Assembly (NCBI RefSeq): GCF_900109465.1 | Contig: NZ_FOAZ01000003.1 | Coordinates: forward strand, 248,001-312,000 | Origin: Streptacidiphilus jiangxiensis | GTDB lineage: Bacteria; Actinomycetota; Actinomycetes; Streptomycetales; Streptomycetaceae | Direction of reading: 5' to 3' | DNA length: 64,000 bases | Shown here: positions 56,929-64,000 of the stretch, piece by piece | How the letters are laid out: each line of letters begins with the position of its first letter | Position numbering within the stretch: the first letter of the stretch is position 1 | Notes under the pieces: generated by a model | The model's database searches: none | What the model was told of the DNA's origin: nothing | What the model saw: the letters and a program-made list of their open reading frames with translations, nothing else | Position numbers and translations under genes: made by a program

Positions 56929-58061
56929 CGTGCGTCGGCCTCCGCCGCGAGTTCGGCGGCCAGCAGGGCGGCCTGCTCCCGCAGTTGGGGTGTGGGCTCG
57001 GCGTAGACGTGCGTGAAGAGCGACATCGGGTCGAGCTCGGGCTCGGCGTGGAACTCGGCGCGCATCTCGGCGGCGAGCTCCTCGGCGGCCTCGGCGGCCG
57101 CGGCCACGCCGGCGTCGTCGATCAGGTCGTGGGCGCGCAGGTGGCGCTCCAGGACGGCGAGCGGGTCGCGCTCCTGCCAGGCCTCGACCTCGTCGGGGGT
57201 GCGGTAGCGGGTCGCGTCGTCGGCGTTGGTGTGGGCCTCCAGGCGGTAGGTGACCGCCTCGACGAGCACCGGGCCGCGTCCGGAGCGGGCGTGCTCGACC
57301 GCCTCGGCCAGCACGGTGTACACCGCGGCGGCGTCGTTGCCGTCGACCAGGCGGCCGCTGATGCCGTAGCCGACGGCCTTGTGCGCCAGCGTCGGGGCGG
57401 CGGACTGCTTGGAGAGCGGCACCGAGATCGCGTAGCCGTTGTTCTGCACCAGGAAGACCACGGGGGCGTTCAGCACCCCGGCGAAGTTCAGCGCCTCGTG
57501 GAAGTCGCCCTCGCTGGTGCCGCCGTCGCCGACCGTGGTCAGCGCGACCACGTCGTCGCCGCGCAGCCGGGCCGCGTGGGCGAGGCCGACCGCGTGGGGG
57601 GCCTGGGTGGCGAGCGGGGTGGACAGCGGGGCGGTGCGGTGGGCCTTGGGGTCCCAGCCGTGGTGGGCGTTGCCGCGCAGCAGGGTCAGCGCCTCGACCG
57701 GGCGGACGCCACGGGCGACGACGGCGAGGGTGTCGCGGTAGCTGGGGAAGAGCCAGTCGTCCTCGCGCAGCACCGCGGCGGCGGCGACCTGGCAGGCCTC
57801 CTGCCCGGTGGAGGCCGGGTAGACGGCGAGGCGGCCCTGCTTGGTCAGCGTGGTCGCCTGCTGGTTGTAGCGGCGACCGACCACCAGACGGCGGTACAGG
57901 TCGAGCAGCAGCTCCGGGTCCAGCTTGTCCGCGGCCGGCGTGCCCAGCAGCCGGAACGGCTCGGGGTCCGGCAGCAGCGGCGCGGGATCACGTCGCGGGC
58001 CGTGCGCGTCCGGCGGCCAGACGGAGGCCGAGGGGCCCGCGGGTTGGTCGAGAAGGGTCAT
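56925..58061 (-). CDS. Branched-chain 2-oxoacid dehydrogenase E1 alpha
   Basis: A 378-residue E1alpha with the thiamine-diphosphate motif GDGGTSEGDFHEALNFAGVLNAPVVFLVQNN, an N-terminal YPASTGQEACQVAAAA block and the phosphorylation-loop-like RLEAHTNADDATRYR. First gene of the E1alpha-E1beta-E2 operon, which lacks an E3 gene and so must share the lipoamide dehydrogenase made elsewhere. ATG at 58061 has GGAGG 8 bases upstream. Divergent from an Lrp gene. Confidence 0.95.
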   Translation of the reverse strand: MTLLDQPAGPSASVWPPDAHGPRRDPAPLLPDPEPFRLLGTPAADKLDPELLLDLYRRLVVGRRYNQQATTLTKQGRLAVYPASTGQEACQVAAAAVLREDDWLFPSYRDTLAVVARGVRPVEALTLLRGNAHHGWDPKAHRTAPLSTPLATQAPHAVGLAHAARLRGDDVVALTTVGDGGTSEGDFHEALNFAGVLNAPVVFLVQNNGYAISVPLSKQSAAPTLAHKAVGYGISGRLVDGNDAAAVYTVLAEAVEHARSGRGPVLVEAVTYRLEAHTNADDATRYRTPDEVEAWQERDPLAVLERHLRAHDLIDDAGVAAAAEAAEELAAEMRAEFHAEPELDPMSLFTHVYAEPTPQLREQAALLAAELAAEADAR

Positions 58062-58139
58062 CTCGGCACCTCCGGAGGGTGGGGTGAGGGTGGGGAGATG
58101 CAAGGGCATGGTGGTGCGGTGGGAGCGGTGGCTCTCCCT

Positions 58140-58166
58140 ACCGATTGTTCGGTCGATTGATCGAAC
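58140..58166. promoter_or_regulatory. Two overlapping palindromes in the bkd-lrp divergent region
   Basis: ACCGATTGTTCGGT (58140-58153; ACCGA/TCGGT arms) overlaps a looser 20-base dyad from GTTCG to CGAAC (58147-58166, 16 of 20). The first matches ACCGATCATTCGGT upstream of paaN (61516-61529) at 12 of 14 bases. One may bind Lrp, the other a TetR protein. Confidence 0.6.
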
Positions 58167-58254
58167 TGACTACTCTTGCGGCGCAGTGGTGGACAGACGG
58201 CCCAGACAGCGCTTCGCTGGAAGCAGGTCGTCCATGGGGAGGGCGGAGGAAGCC

Positions 58255-58737
58255 ATGACCGCTGAACAGATGGCCGGGGCGGAACAGCGCGTGCTGGACC
58301 GGGTGGACCGGGCGATCCTGCGTCTGCTCCAGCAGGACGGGCGCGCCTCGATCCGCTCGGTCGCGGAGCGGGTGCACGTCTCGCGCGCCAACGCCTACGC
58401 GCGGATCGCGCGGATGGTGGACGACGGGGTGATCCGCGGCTTCACCGCGCGCGTCGACCACGAGCGCGCCGGGCACGGCGCCTCGGCGTACGTGACCTTG
58501 AAGGTGGTGCAGAACTCCTGGCGGCAGGTGCGCACGGCGCTGCTGGAGCTGCCGGGGGTGGAGCACATCGCCCTGGTCGGCGGGGAGTACGACGTGCTGA
58601 TGCTGGTGCACACGGTCGACAACCGGGCGCTGCGCGACCTGGTGCTGAACAAGATCCAGTCGATCCCGGGCGTGCTGGGCACGCAGACGCTGCTGGTCTT
58701 CGAGGAGACGGACCGGATTCCCGTCCTGCCCGACTGA
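58255..58737 (+). CDS. Lrp/AsnC family transcriptional regulator (BkdR-like)
   Basis: A 160-residue Lrp/AsnC protein: helix-turn-helix about 20-60 (LRLLQQDGRASIRSVAERVHVSRANAYARIARMVDDGVI) and a C-terminal RAM ligand-binding domain (YVTLKVVQNSWRQVRTALLELPGVEHIALVGGEYDVLMLV). Its place divergent from the bkd operon matches BkdR, which controls branched-chain catabolism in response to amino acids. ATG at 58255 with GGAGGA 5 bases upstream; an ATG seven codons earlier also exists. Confidence 0.9.
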   Translation: MTAEQMAGAEQRVLDRVDRAILRLLQQDGRASIRSVAERVHVSRANAYARIARMVDDGVIRGFTARVDHERAGHGASAYVTLKVVQNSWRQVRTALLELPGVEHIALVGGEYDVLMLVHTVDNRALRDLVLNKIQSIPGVLGTQTLLVFEETDRIPVLPD

Positions 58738-58798
58738 CGCGGGGGCGGATCGATCGGCCTGCCGGTCCGAGGCAGCCTGCCCGACGGAACCCCGGAGG

Positions 58799-59413
58799 TC
58801 AGCCCGCGGCGCGCAGGCCGTGGAAGGCGAGCTCGCTGACCGCGTCGACGACGCGGGCCGCGGACCTGTCCCCGTCCGAGCCGTCGCCGTCGGGGCGGTA
58901 CCACTCCACCAGCGAGTTGATCATGCCGAAGAGCAGGCGCGTCGCCAGCCGCGGCTCGACGTCCGCGCGCAGCGAGCCCTCGGTGACGGCCTCGGCCACC
59001 AGCGCGGCGACCCGGTGGTCGAACTCGCGCCGACACTGCAGCGCCCACTGCTCGGCGGCGGTGTTGCCGCGCACCCGCAGCAGCAGCGTCACGTAGGGCA
59101 GTTCGGCGAGCAGGACCTCCGTCGTGCGGTGCACGACGTGCTGCAGCCGGGCGAGTGCGGTGCCGGTCGTCGCGCCGGGTTCGTCGAGGATGCCGAACAG
59201 GCCGTCCAGCGCCCGGCCGACGGCCAGGCGCAGCAGCTCTTCCTTGCCCTTGACGTGGTGGTAGATCGAGGACTTGGAGATCCCGGCGGCGCGGGACAGG
59301 TCCTCCATCGAGGTGCCGTCGTAGCCGCGCTCGTTGAAGACCTGCACGGTCACGGCGAGCAGCGTGTCAACGGTGTAGCTGTCGCGGCGCGGGGTGCGGG
59401 AGGTCTCGACCAT
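58799..59413 (-). CDS. TetR family transcriptional regulator
   Basis: A 204-residue TetR: N-terminal helix-turn-helix about 15-60 (VQVFNERGYDGTSMEDLSRAAGISKSSIYHHVKGKEEL), then an all-helical ligand domain. The sequence resembles regulators of aromatic or fatty acyl-CoA catabolism such as PaaR, fitting the nearby paaN gene. ATG at 59413 has no ribosome-binding site and may be leaderless; GTG at 59452 is another option. Divergent from an MFS exporter gene. Confidence 0.85.
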   Translation of the reverse strand: MVETSRTPRRDSYTVDTLLAVTVQVFNERGYDGTSMEDLSRAAGISKSSIYHHVKGKEELLRLAVGRALDGLFGILDEPGATTGTALARLQHVVHRTTEVLLAELPYVTLLLRVRGNTAAEQWALQCRREFDHRVAALVAEAVTEGSLRADVEPRLATRLLFGMINSLVEWYRPDGDGSDGDRSAARVVDAVSELAFHGLRAAG

Positions 59414-59472
59414 GTGGACGAGTATCACATCACGCCGTACCGGCCCGCTCACGAGAGGAGATAGTTGTAGTG

Positions 59473-59487
59473 CTATAACTGTTATAG
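59473..59487. promoter_or_regulatory. Operator in the TetR-MFS divergent region
   Basis: CTATAACTGTTATAG, a perfect 7-bp-arm palindrome with a one-base centre, AT-rich in a GC-rich genome. It lies just before TACAAT (59491-59496), a good -10 for the MFS operon. Likely bound by TetR (58799) or the MarR protein (60958). Confidence 0.7.
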
Positions 59488-59518
59488 GGATACAATGAGA
59501 TTGTGGAAGGAGGCAGGC

Positions 59519-60961
59519 ATGCCCGAGCTCTCCTCACGACGACGCATGCTCGTCCTGGCCATCTGCTGTATGAGCCTGTTCATCGTCGGGCTCGACAACA
59601 CGATCGTGAACGTGGCGCTGCCCTCCATCGCCCGCGATCTCGGCGGGGACGTCTCCAGCCTCCAGTGGGTCGTCGACGCCTACGTCGTGGTGCTCGCCTC
59701 GCTGCTGATCCTCGGCGGCTCGATGGGCGACCGCTTCGGGCGCCGCCGGGTCTTCCAGACCGGCCTGGCGCTGTTCACTCTCGGCTCCCTGGCCTGCAGC
59801 CTCGCCCCCGGCCTCGGCTGGCTGATCGGCGCACGCATGCTGCAGGCCGTCGGCGGCTCGATGCTCAACCCCGTCGCGATGGGGATCATCACCAACACCT
59901 TCACCGACCCCAAGGAGCGCGCCCGCGCGATCGGCGTCTGGGGCGGCACCGTCGGGTTCAGCATGGCGCTCGGGCCGGTGGTCGGCGGCGTGCTGGTCGG
60001 TGCGGTGGGCTGGTCGTCGATCTTCTGGATCAACATCCCCGTCGGCCTGGCCGCCATGGTCCTGGCCGGCCGCTTCGTGCCCGAGTCCCGGGCGCCGCGT
60101 CCGCGCCGGATCGACCCGCTCGGCCAGCTGGCCGTGATCACCCTGCTCGGCTCGCTGACCTACGGCATCATCGAGGCCCCGAAGGCCGGCTGGGGATCCG
60201 CCCAGTCGCTGCTCTGTTTCGGCCTCGCAGCGGCCGCGCTCGTCGCCCTGCTCGTGGTCGAGTCCCGACGTGACGAGCCCCTGATCGAGCTGCGCTTCTT
60301 CCGCAGCGCGCCGTTCAGCGGCGCGACGCTGATAGCGATCAGCGGGTTCGCCGGGCTCGGCGGGTTCCTGTTCCTGAACACCCTCTACCTCCAGGACGTC
60401 CGGGACTTCAGCGCGCTCCAGGCCGGCCTGGCCACTCTGCCGATGGCGCTGGCCACCGTCGTCTGCTCACCGCTGAGCGGACGCCTGGTCGGCGCGCGCG
60501 GCCCCCGGCTCTCCCTGGTCCTGGCCGGGACGGGGATGACGGCGGGCTCCCTGCTCATGGTCGGCCTGCGGCCGGACACCCCGCTGTGGCAGCTGCTGCT
60601 GTCCTACCTGCTCTTCGGCTTCGGCTTCGGCATGCTGAACGCCCCCGTCACCAACACCGCGGTCTCCGGCATGCCCCGCGCCCAGGCGGGCGTCGCGGCG
60701 GCCGTCGCCTCCACCAGCCGGCAGACGGGCCAGGCCCTCGGCGTGGCGGTGATCGGCTCCGTGGTCACCTCGGCGGTGGTCGGCGGCCTGCACAGCGGGC
60801 TGGCCGAGGCGAGCCACATCGGTTGGTGGATCATGGTGGGCTGTGCGTCGATGGTGGTGCTGCTCGGCATCGTGACCACGGGCACGTGGGCGAGGCGGAC
60901 GGCCGAGCGGGTCTTCGCGACCGTCCCCGGGGAGAAGCGACAGAGTGTGAGCGCGGGATGA
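59519..60961 (+). CDS. MFS drug exporter, DHA2 (14-TMS) family
   Basis: A 480-residue exporter with about 14 transmembrane helices: MSLFIVGLDNTIVNVALPSI (motif D1), GSMGDRFGRRRVF (motif A) and GPVVGGVLVGAVGWSSIFWINIPVG (motif C). DHA2 proteins export drugs or small metabolites by proton exchange. ATG at 59519 has GGAGG 6 bases upstream. The downstream MarR gene overlaps its stop (ATGA). Confidence 0.94.
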   Translation: MPELSSRRRMLVLAICCMSLFIVGLDNTIVNVALPSIARDLGGDVSSLQWVVDAYVVVLASLLILGGSMGDRFGRRRVFQTGLALFTLGSLACSLAPGLGWLIGARMLQAVGGSMLNPVAMGIITNTFTDPKERARAIGVWGGTVGFSMALGPVVGGVLVGAVGWSSIFWINIPVGLAAMVLAGRFVPESRAPRPRRIDPLGQLAVITLLGSLTYGIIEAPKAGWGSAQSLLCFGLAAAALVALLVVESRRDEPLIELRFFRSAPFSGATLIAISGFAGLGGFLFLNTLYLQDVRDFSALQAGLATLPMALATVVCSPLSGRLVGARGPRLSLVLAGTGMTAGSLLMVGLRPDTPLWQLLLSYLLFGFGFGMLNAPVTNTAVSGMPRAQAGVAAAVASTSRQTGQALGVAVIGSVVTSAVVGGLHSGLAEASHIGWWIMVGCASMVVLLGIVTTGTWARRTAERVFATVPGEKRQSVSAG

Positions 60962-61374
60962 GCGAGCAGGACGCGGCAGGTCGGATCTACGCGGTGATGC
61001 GCCGCCTGGTCCTGGAGGCGGACGACCGCAAGCAGCACGTGGTGGACGCGCTCGGCATGAGCTACATCCGCAGCCGCGCGCTCCGCGCGCTGGCGGTGGA
61101 GCCGATCCGGATGACGGAGCTGGCCACCCGGCTGGTGACGGACAAGCCGTACACCACGCTGGTGGTCGACGACCTCGAGGCCCGTGGCCTCGTGGTCCGC
61201 GAGCAGGACCCGGACGACCGCCGCTGCAAGATCGTCAAGATCACCCCGGCGGGCCGCGAGGCCGCGGACACGGCGACCCGGATCATCACGGCCCCGCCCA
61301 CCGAGCTGGTCGCCCTTCCGCCGGAAGACCTCGAAGCGCTCGATCGCATCCTGGGGAAGTTGCAACACCCTTAG
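60958..61374 (+). CDS. MarR family transcriptional regulator
   Basis: A 138-residue MarR protein with a winged helix about 35-100 (MSYIRSRALRALAVEPIRMTELATRLVTDKPYTTLVVDDLEARGLVVREQDPDDRRCKIVKIT). It overlaps the exporter gene by four bases, so it likely controls its own operon through the palindrome at 59473. Its last codons (LQHP) and stop lie in the start of repeat copy C. Confidence 0.9.
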   Translation: MSEQDAAGRIYAVMRRLVLEADDRKQHVVDALGMSYIRSRALRALAVEPIRMTELATRLVTDKPYTTLVVDDLEARGLVVREQDPDDRRCKIVKITPAGREAADTATRIITAPPTELVALPPEDLEALDRILGKLQHP

Positions 61375-61503
61375 GGCCGCGAGGCTCTGCTGATGTGCGG
61401 CTCCGCCGCGTGGGCGCGACAAGCCACCCATGCAGGTAGAGCACCGAACGAGCAGGGCCATCCGCTCGTCAGTGCTTTCTCGCGCAGTTCCCCGCGCCCC
61501 TGT
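61359..61503. repeat. Dispersed intergenic palindromic repeat, copy C
   Basis: Starts with GTTGCAAC in the marR 3' end and contains 61378-61426, identical over 49 bases to the inverse of 33692-33740, plus CGCAGTTCCCCGCGCCCCTG at its end. Orientation is opposite to copy A. No coding potential. Confidence 0.88.
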
Positions 61504-61515
61504 CGGTACCTCCCG

Positions 61516-61529
61516 ACCGATCATTCGGT
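61516..61529 (+). promoter_or_regulatory. TetR-type operator upstream of paaN
   Basis: ACCGATCATTCGGT (ACCGA/TCGGT arms) about 52 bases before the paaN ATG, next to TTACCGTAGG, which may contain the -10. It matches the site at 58140-58153 at 12 of 14 bases. Confidence 0.65.
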
Positions 61530-61580
61530 TACCGTAGGTCGTGGCAGAGTCGCCCCGGAGCTCCTGAGGAGTGCGTTGTC

Positions 61581-63263
61581 ATGACCGCAGCCACGGTCCA
61601 CCCGCTCATCGACCGTCACCAGCAGACCCTCGACCGCGCGGTCACCGCGCTCGGGGAACGGGACTACTGGTCCCCCTATCCCGAGTTCCCCAAGGCCTAC
61701 GGGGAAGACGCGATGGCGGTCGGCGCGGCCGCGTTCGAGGCACTGAAGGGCACCACCCGCCTTGCCGCGGACGAGCTCGTCGGCCCGGCGGTGGACGCCG
61801 GTGGCGAGGTGTCGCCCTTCGGCGGTGACCTCGACATCGCGTACGGCTACCGCTCCGCGGACGCGCTGATGGCCGCGGCCGTCGCCGCGCAGCCGGCGTG
61901 GGCGAAGGCGAGCCCGCTGCTGCGTGCCGCCGTCTGTCTGGAGATCCTGGCGCGGATCAACGCCCGCTCCGTCGAGTTCGGCTTCGCCGTCCAGCACACC
62001 ACCGGCCAGGCCTTCGGTATGGCCTTCCAGGCCGGTGGCCCGCACGCGCAGGACCGCGGCCTGGAGGCCGTGGCCGCCGCCTTCGTCGAGCAGACGAAGA
62101 TCCCCGCCAAGGCCAACTGGACCAAGCCCCAGGGCAAGCGGGACCCGTTGCAGATGGAGAAGGAGTTCCTGGTCCGTCCGCGCGGCGTCGGCCTGGTCAT
62201 CGGGTGCAACACCTTCCCGACCTGGAACGGCTTCCCGGGCTTCTTCGCCTCCCTGGCGACCGGCAACACCGTTGTCGTGAAGCCGCACCCCCGCGCGATC
62301 CTGCCGCTCGCGCTCACCGTCGAGATCGCCCGTGACGTCCTCACCGAGGCCGGGTTCGACGCGGACGTCGTCCAGCTCGCGCCGGAGCAGCCCGGTGAGG
62401 GCCTCGCCAAGACGCTGGCGACGCGGCCCGAGGTCGCGATCATCGACTACACCGGCTCGACCGCCTTCGGTGACTGGCTGGAGGAGAACGCCCGCCAGGC
62501 GCTCGTCTACACCGAGAAGGCCGGCGTCAACACCGTCCTGGTCGAGTCGACCGACAACTACGCCGCCGCGCTGGGCAACCTGGCGTTCAGCCTCTCCCTC
62601 TACAGCGGCCAGATGTGCACCACGCCGCAGAACCTGCTGATCCCGCGCGCGGGTATCGCCACCGACCAGGGCAGCAAGTCCTTCGCCGAGGTCGTCGCGG
62701 ACCTGTCGACGGCCGTCGGCCGGCTGCTCTCGGACGACGCGAAGGCGTCCCAGCTGCTGGGCGCCGTGGTGAACCCGGGCGTGCTGCAGCGGATCGAGCG
62801 CGCGGAGAAGGGCGAGCTCGGTGAGCTGGCGCTGGCCCCGCGCGCGGTGGTGAGTCCGGAGTTCCCGGAGGCCGTCATCCGCACGCCCGCGCTGGTGACC
62901 CTGGATGCGGCCAAGGACGAGCTGCCGGGTGAGTGCTTCGGCCCGGTGGCGTTCGCCATCGCCGTGGACTCCGCCGCCCACGGCGTGGAGCTGCTGGCCG
63001 AGACCGTCCGCACCCGTGGTGCGATGTCGGCCGCCGCGTACACGACCTCGCCCGAGGTCGAGGGCGCCGTCGTCGACGCGGCCGTGGACGCCGGCGTCTC
63101 GCTCTCGCTCAACCTGACCGGCCAGGTCTTCGTGAACCAGACCGCGGCCTTCTCCGATCTGCACGGCACGGGCGCGAACCCGGCCGCGAACGCGGCCTAC
63201 ACCGACGCCGCCTTCGTCGCGAGCCGTTTCCGCGTGATGGAGGTCCGCCGCCACAACGGCTGA
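61581..63263 (+). CDS. paaN: PaaN-type aldehyde dehydrogenase (phenylacetate degradation)
   Basis: A 560-residue aldehyde-dehydrogenase superfamily protein. The nucleophile is Cys346 in SGQMCTTPQNLLIP; CNTFPTWNGFPGFFASLATGN and KPHPRAILPLALTVEIA line the cofactor site, and IDYTGSTAFGDWL follows. Length and the N-terminal QQTLDRAVTALGERDYWSPYPEFPKAYGE match PaaN, annotated in phenylacetic acid catabolism, where a semialdehyde dehydrogenase oxidises the ring-opened CoA ester. No other paa gene is nearby, so the substrate is uncertain. ATG at 61581 with GAGGAG 10 bases upstream. Confidence 0.85.
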   Translation: MTAATVHPLIDRHQQTLDRAVTALGERDYWSPYPEFPKAYGEDAMAVGAAAFEALKGTTRLAADELVGPAVDAGGEVSPFGGDLDIAYGYRSADALMAAAVAAQPAWAKASPLLRAAVCLEILARINARSVEFGFAVQHTTGQAFGMAFQAGGPHAQDRGLEAVAAAFVEQTKIPAKANWTKPQGKRDPLQMEKEFLVRPRGVGLVIGCNTFPTWNGFPGFFASLATGNTVVVKPHPRAILPLALTVEIARDVLTEAGFDADVVQLAPEQPGEGLAKTLATRPEVAIIDYTGSTAFGDWLEENARQALVYTEKAGVNTVLVESTDNYAAALGNLAFSLSLYSGQMCTTPQNLLIPRAGIATDQGSKSFAEVVADLSTAVGRLLSDDAKASQLLGAVVNPGVLQRIERAEKGELGELALAPRAVVSPEFPEAVIRTPALVTLDAAKDELPGECFGPVAFAIAVDSAAHGVELLAETVRTRGAMSAAAYTTSPEVEGAVVDAAVDAGVSLSLNLTGQVFVNQTAAFSDLHGTGANPAANAAYTDAAFVASRFRVMEVRRHNG

Positions 63264-63291
63264 GCCGCCTAAATCCCCACGAGATTCGTAC

Positions 63292-63322
63292 GGGGCCGTC
63301 CAGGATTTTCCTGGGCGGCCCC
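63292..63322 (+). terminator. paaN terminator
   Basis: A 13-pair stem (63292-63304 with 63310-63322; one wobble) and loop ATTTT. Confidence 0.82.
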
Positions 63323-63583
63323 GCTGCGTTCCAGTGGCACGGGTGTAGGTGTTCTGTTGCGCCTTTTACAGGCTGTAGGTGGCCGAAGTGGTGCCGAATC
63401 ACTCAGGGTAAGCGGTGGTGCGGATCACGTTGCGACCGCAAGGTTTTGATAACAATTCTGCCCTCAAGTCGGCTTCGGGGCATGGAATCCGCAGCTCAGG
63501 ACCCTTACTGTCGGTCCCCATCGTGATCGTCGGAAAGGACCTCGGACCGCCCTCGCGTCTTTGAGAAAGGCACTCCCCCGAAC
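63323..63583 (+). other. Leader region of the binding-lipoprotein gene
   Basis: 261 bases without a gene. It holds an AT-richer patch around GTTTTGATAACAATTCTG (63443-63460) preceded by the short dyad TTGCGACCGCAA, a plausible promoter/operator area; no -35/-10 pair is clear. Confidence 0.4.
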
Positions 63584-64000
63584 ATGACGCCCCCGAACAT
63601 GACGGACGCCAGCTTTTTTGAGCTCTCGCGCTACACGAATCGCACCAGGCTGACATCGACGGCTCGCCGCATGAGCCGTCGTTCGCTGCTGCGCGGCGCG
63701 ATGGCCGGCGGGATCGCCGTGGCGGGCGCGAGTGCGCTCTCCGCGTGCGGTGTCCAAGGCCATGTTGTGCCGCCCGGGTCCAAGGACACCGGCCAGGCCG
63801 GGCACGACTACTCGGACGTCGAGAAGCAGGTCGTCTTCGCCAACTGGCCGGCCTACATCGACGTCGACCCGAAGAACCAGAGCAAGCGGCCCACGCTGGA
63901 CGCCTTCACCAAGCAGACCGGGATCCAGGTCCAGTACCTGGAGATCATCAACGACAACAACGACTGGTACACCAAGGTCGACCCGTCGCTGGTCAAGGGC
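63584..64000 (+). CDS. Polyamine-type ABC transporter substrate-binding lipoprotein (3' end outside window)
   Basis: 139 codons to the window edge. After a 29-residue leader comes MSRRSLLRGAMAGGIAVAG with twin Arg, then the lipobox LSAC, so export is probably by Tat with lipid attachment. The mature part, KQVVFANWPAYIDVD followed by LDAFTKQTGIQVQYLEIINDN, matches PotD/PotF-type spermidine/putrescine-binding proteins. Start ATG 63584 or 63599; neither has a close ribosome-binding site. The permease and ATPase genes should follow. Confidence 0.85.
   Translation, partial: MTPPNMTDASFFELSRYTNRTRLTSTARRMSRRSLLRGAMAGGIAVAGASALSACGVQGHVVPPGSKDTGQAGHDYSDVEKQVVFANWPAYIDVDPKNQSKRPTLDAFTKQTGIQVQYLEIINDNNDWYTKVDPSLVKG

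Overview
The window is about 72% GC with the codon bias, frequent GTG starts and gene order of a Streptomyces-type actinomycete (Streptomyces, Kitasatospora or Streptacidiphilus; the species cannot be told from the sequence). It is the chromosomal replication-origin region plus roughly 55 kb on the dnaN side.

Layout. 1-7 kb, leftward: rpmH, rnpA, yidD, yidC, jag/khpB, rsmG, parA, parB (ribosome, RNase P, membrane insertion, chromosome segregation), with two parS-like sites built into long palindromes on either side of parAB. 7.3-9.1 kb: dnaA. 9.1-9.9 kb: oriC, with many DnaA boxes and, at its dnaN end, two boxes, a GC block and four DnaA-trio units. 9.9-18.8 kb, rightward: dnaN, gnd, recF, DUF721, gyrB, gyrA. 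18.9-26.8 kb: DUF3566 protein, tRNA-Ile, a 43-codon DLW-39 protein, tRNA-Ala, DUF5324 protein, cyclophilin, rhomboid protease, crgA, DUF881 protein and two class E sortases around pabA. A second cluster of consensus DnaA boxes lies between the rhomboid gene and crgA. 26.9-28.4 kb holds two accessory genes (unknown regulator-like protein, methyltransferase). 28.4-37 kb, leftward: the growth/division signalling cluster fhaA-fhaB-pstP-rodA-pbpA-pknB, followed by tRNA-Leu.

37.5-64 kb is less conserved: a 1441-residue multidomain secreted protein, a secreted beta-propeller/CWB2-like protein, polyphosphate kinase 2, a MarR/MMPL transporter unit, a large PAS-GAF-PP2C-ATPase sigma-control phosphatase, a J-domain protein, rhodanese, an acyl-CoA synthetase, a branched-chain 2-oxoacid dehydrogenase operon (E1alpha-E1beta-E2) divergent from an Lrp regulator, a TetR gene divergent from an MFS-MarR efflux operon, a PaaN-type aldehyde dehydrogenase, and the start of a polyamine-type binding lipoprotein.

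The most interesting signals are in non-coding DNA: the parS palindromes with covarying arms, the DnaA boxes outside oriC, a dispersed intergenic repeat in three copies (two share 49 identical bases in inverted orientation), and a TetR-type palindrome found upstream of both the bkd/lrp region and paaN with a TetR gene between them. No CRISPR array, IS element or integrase was seen.
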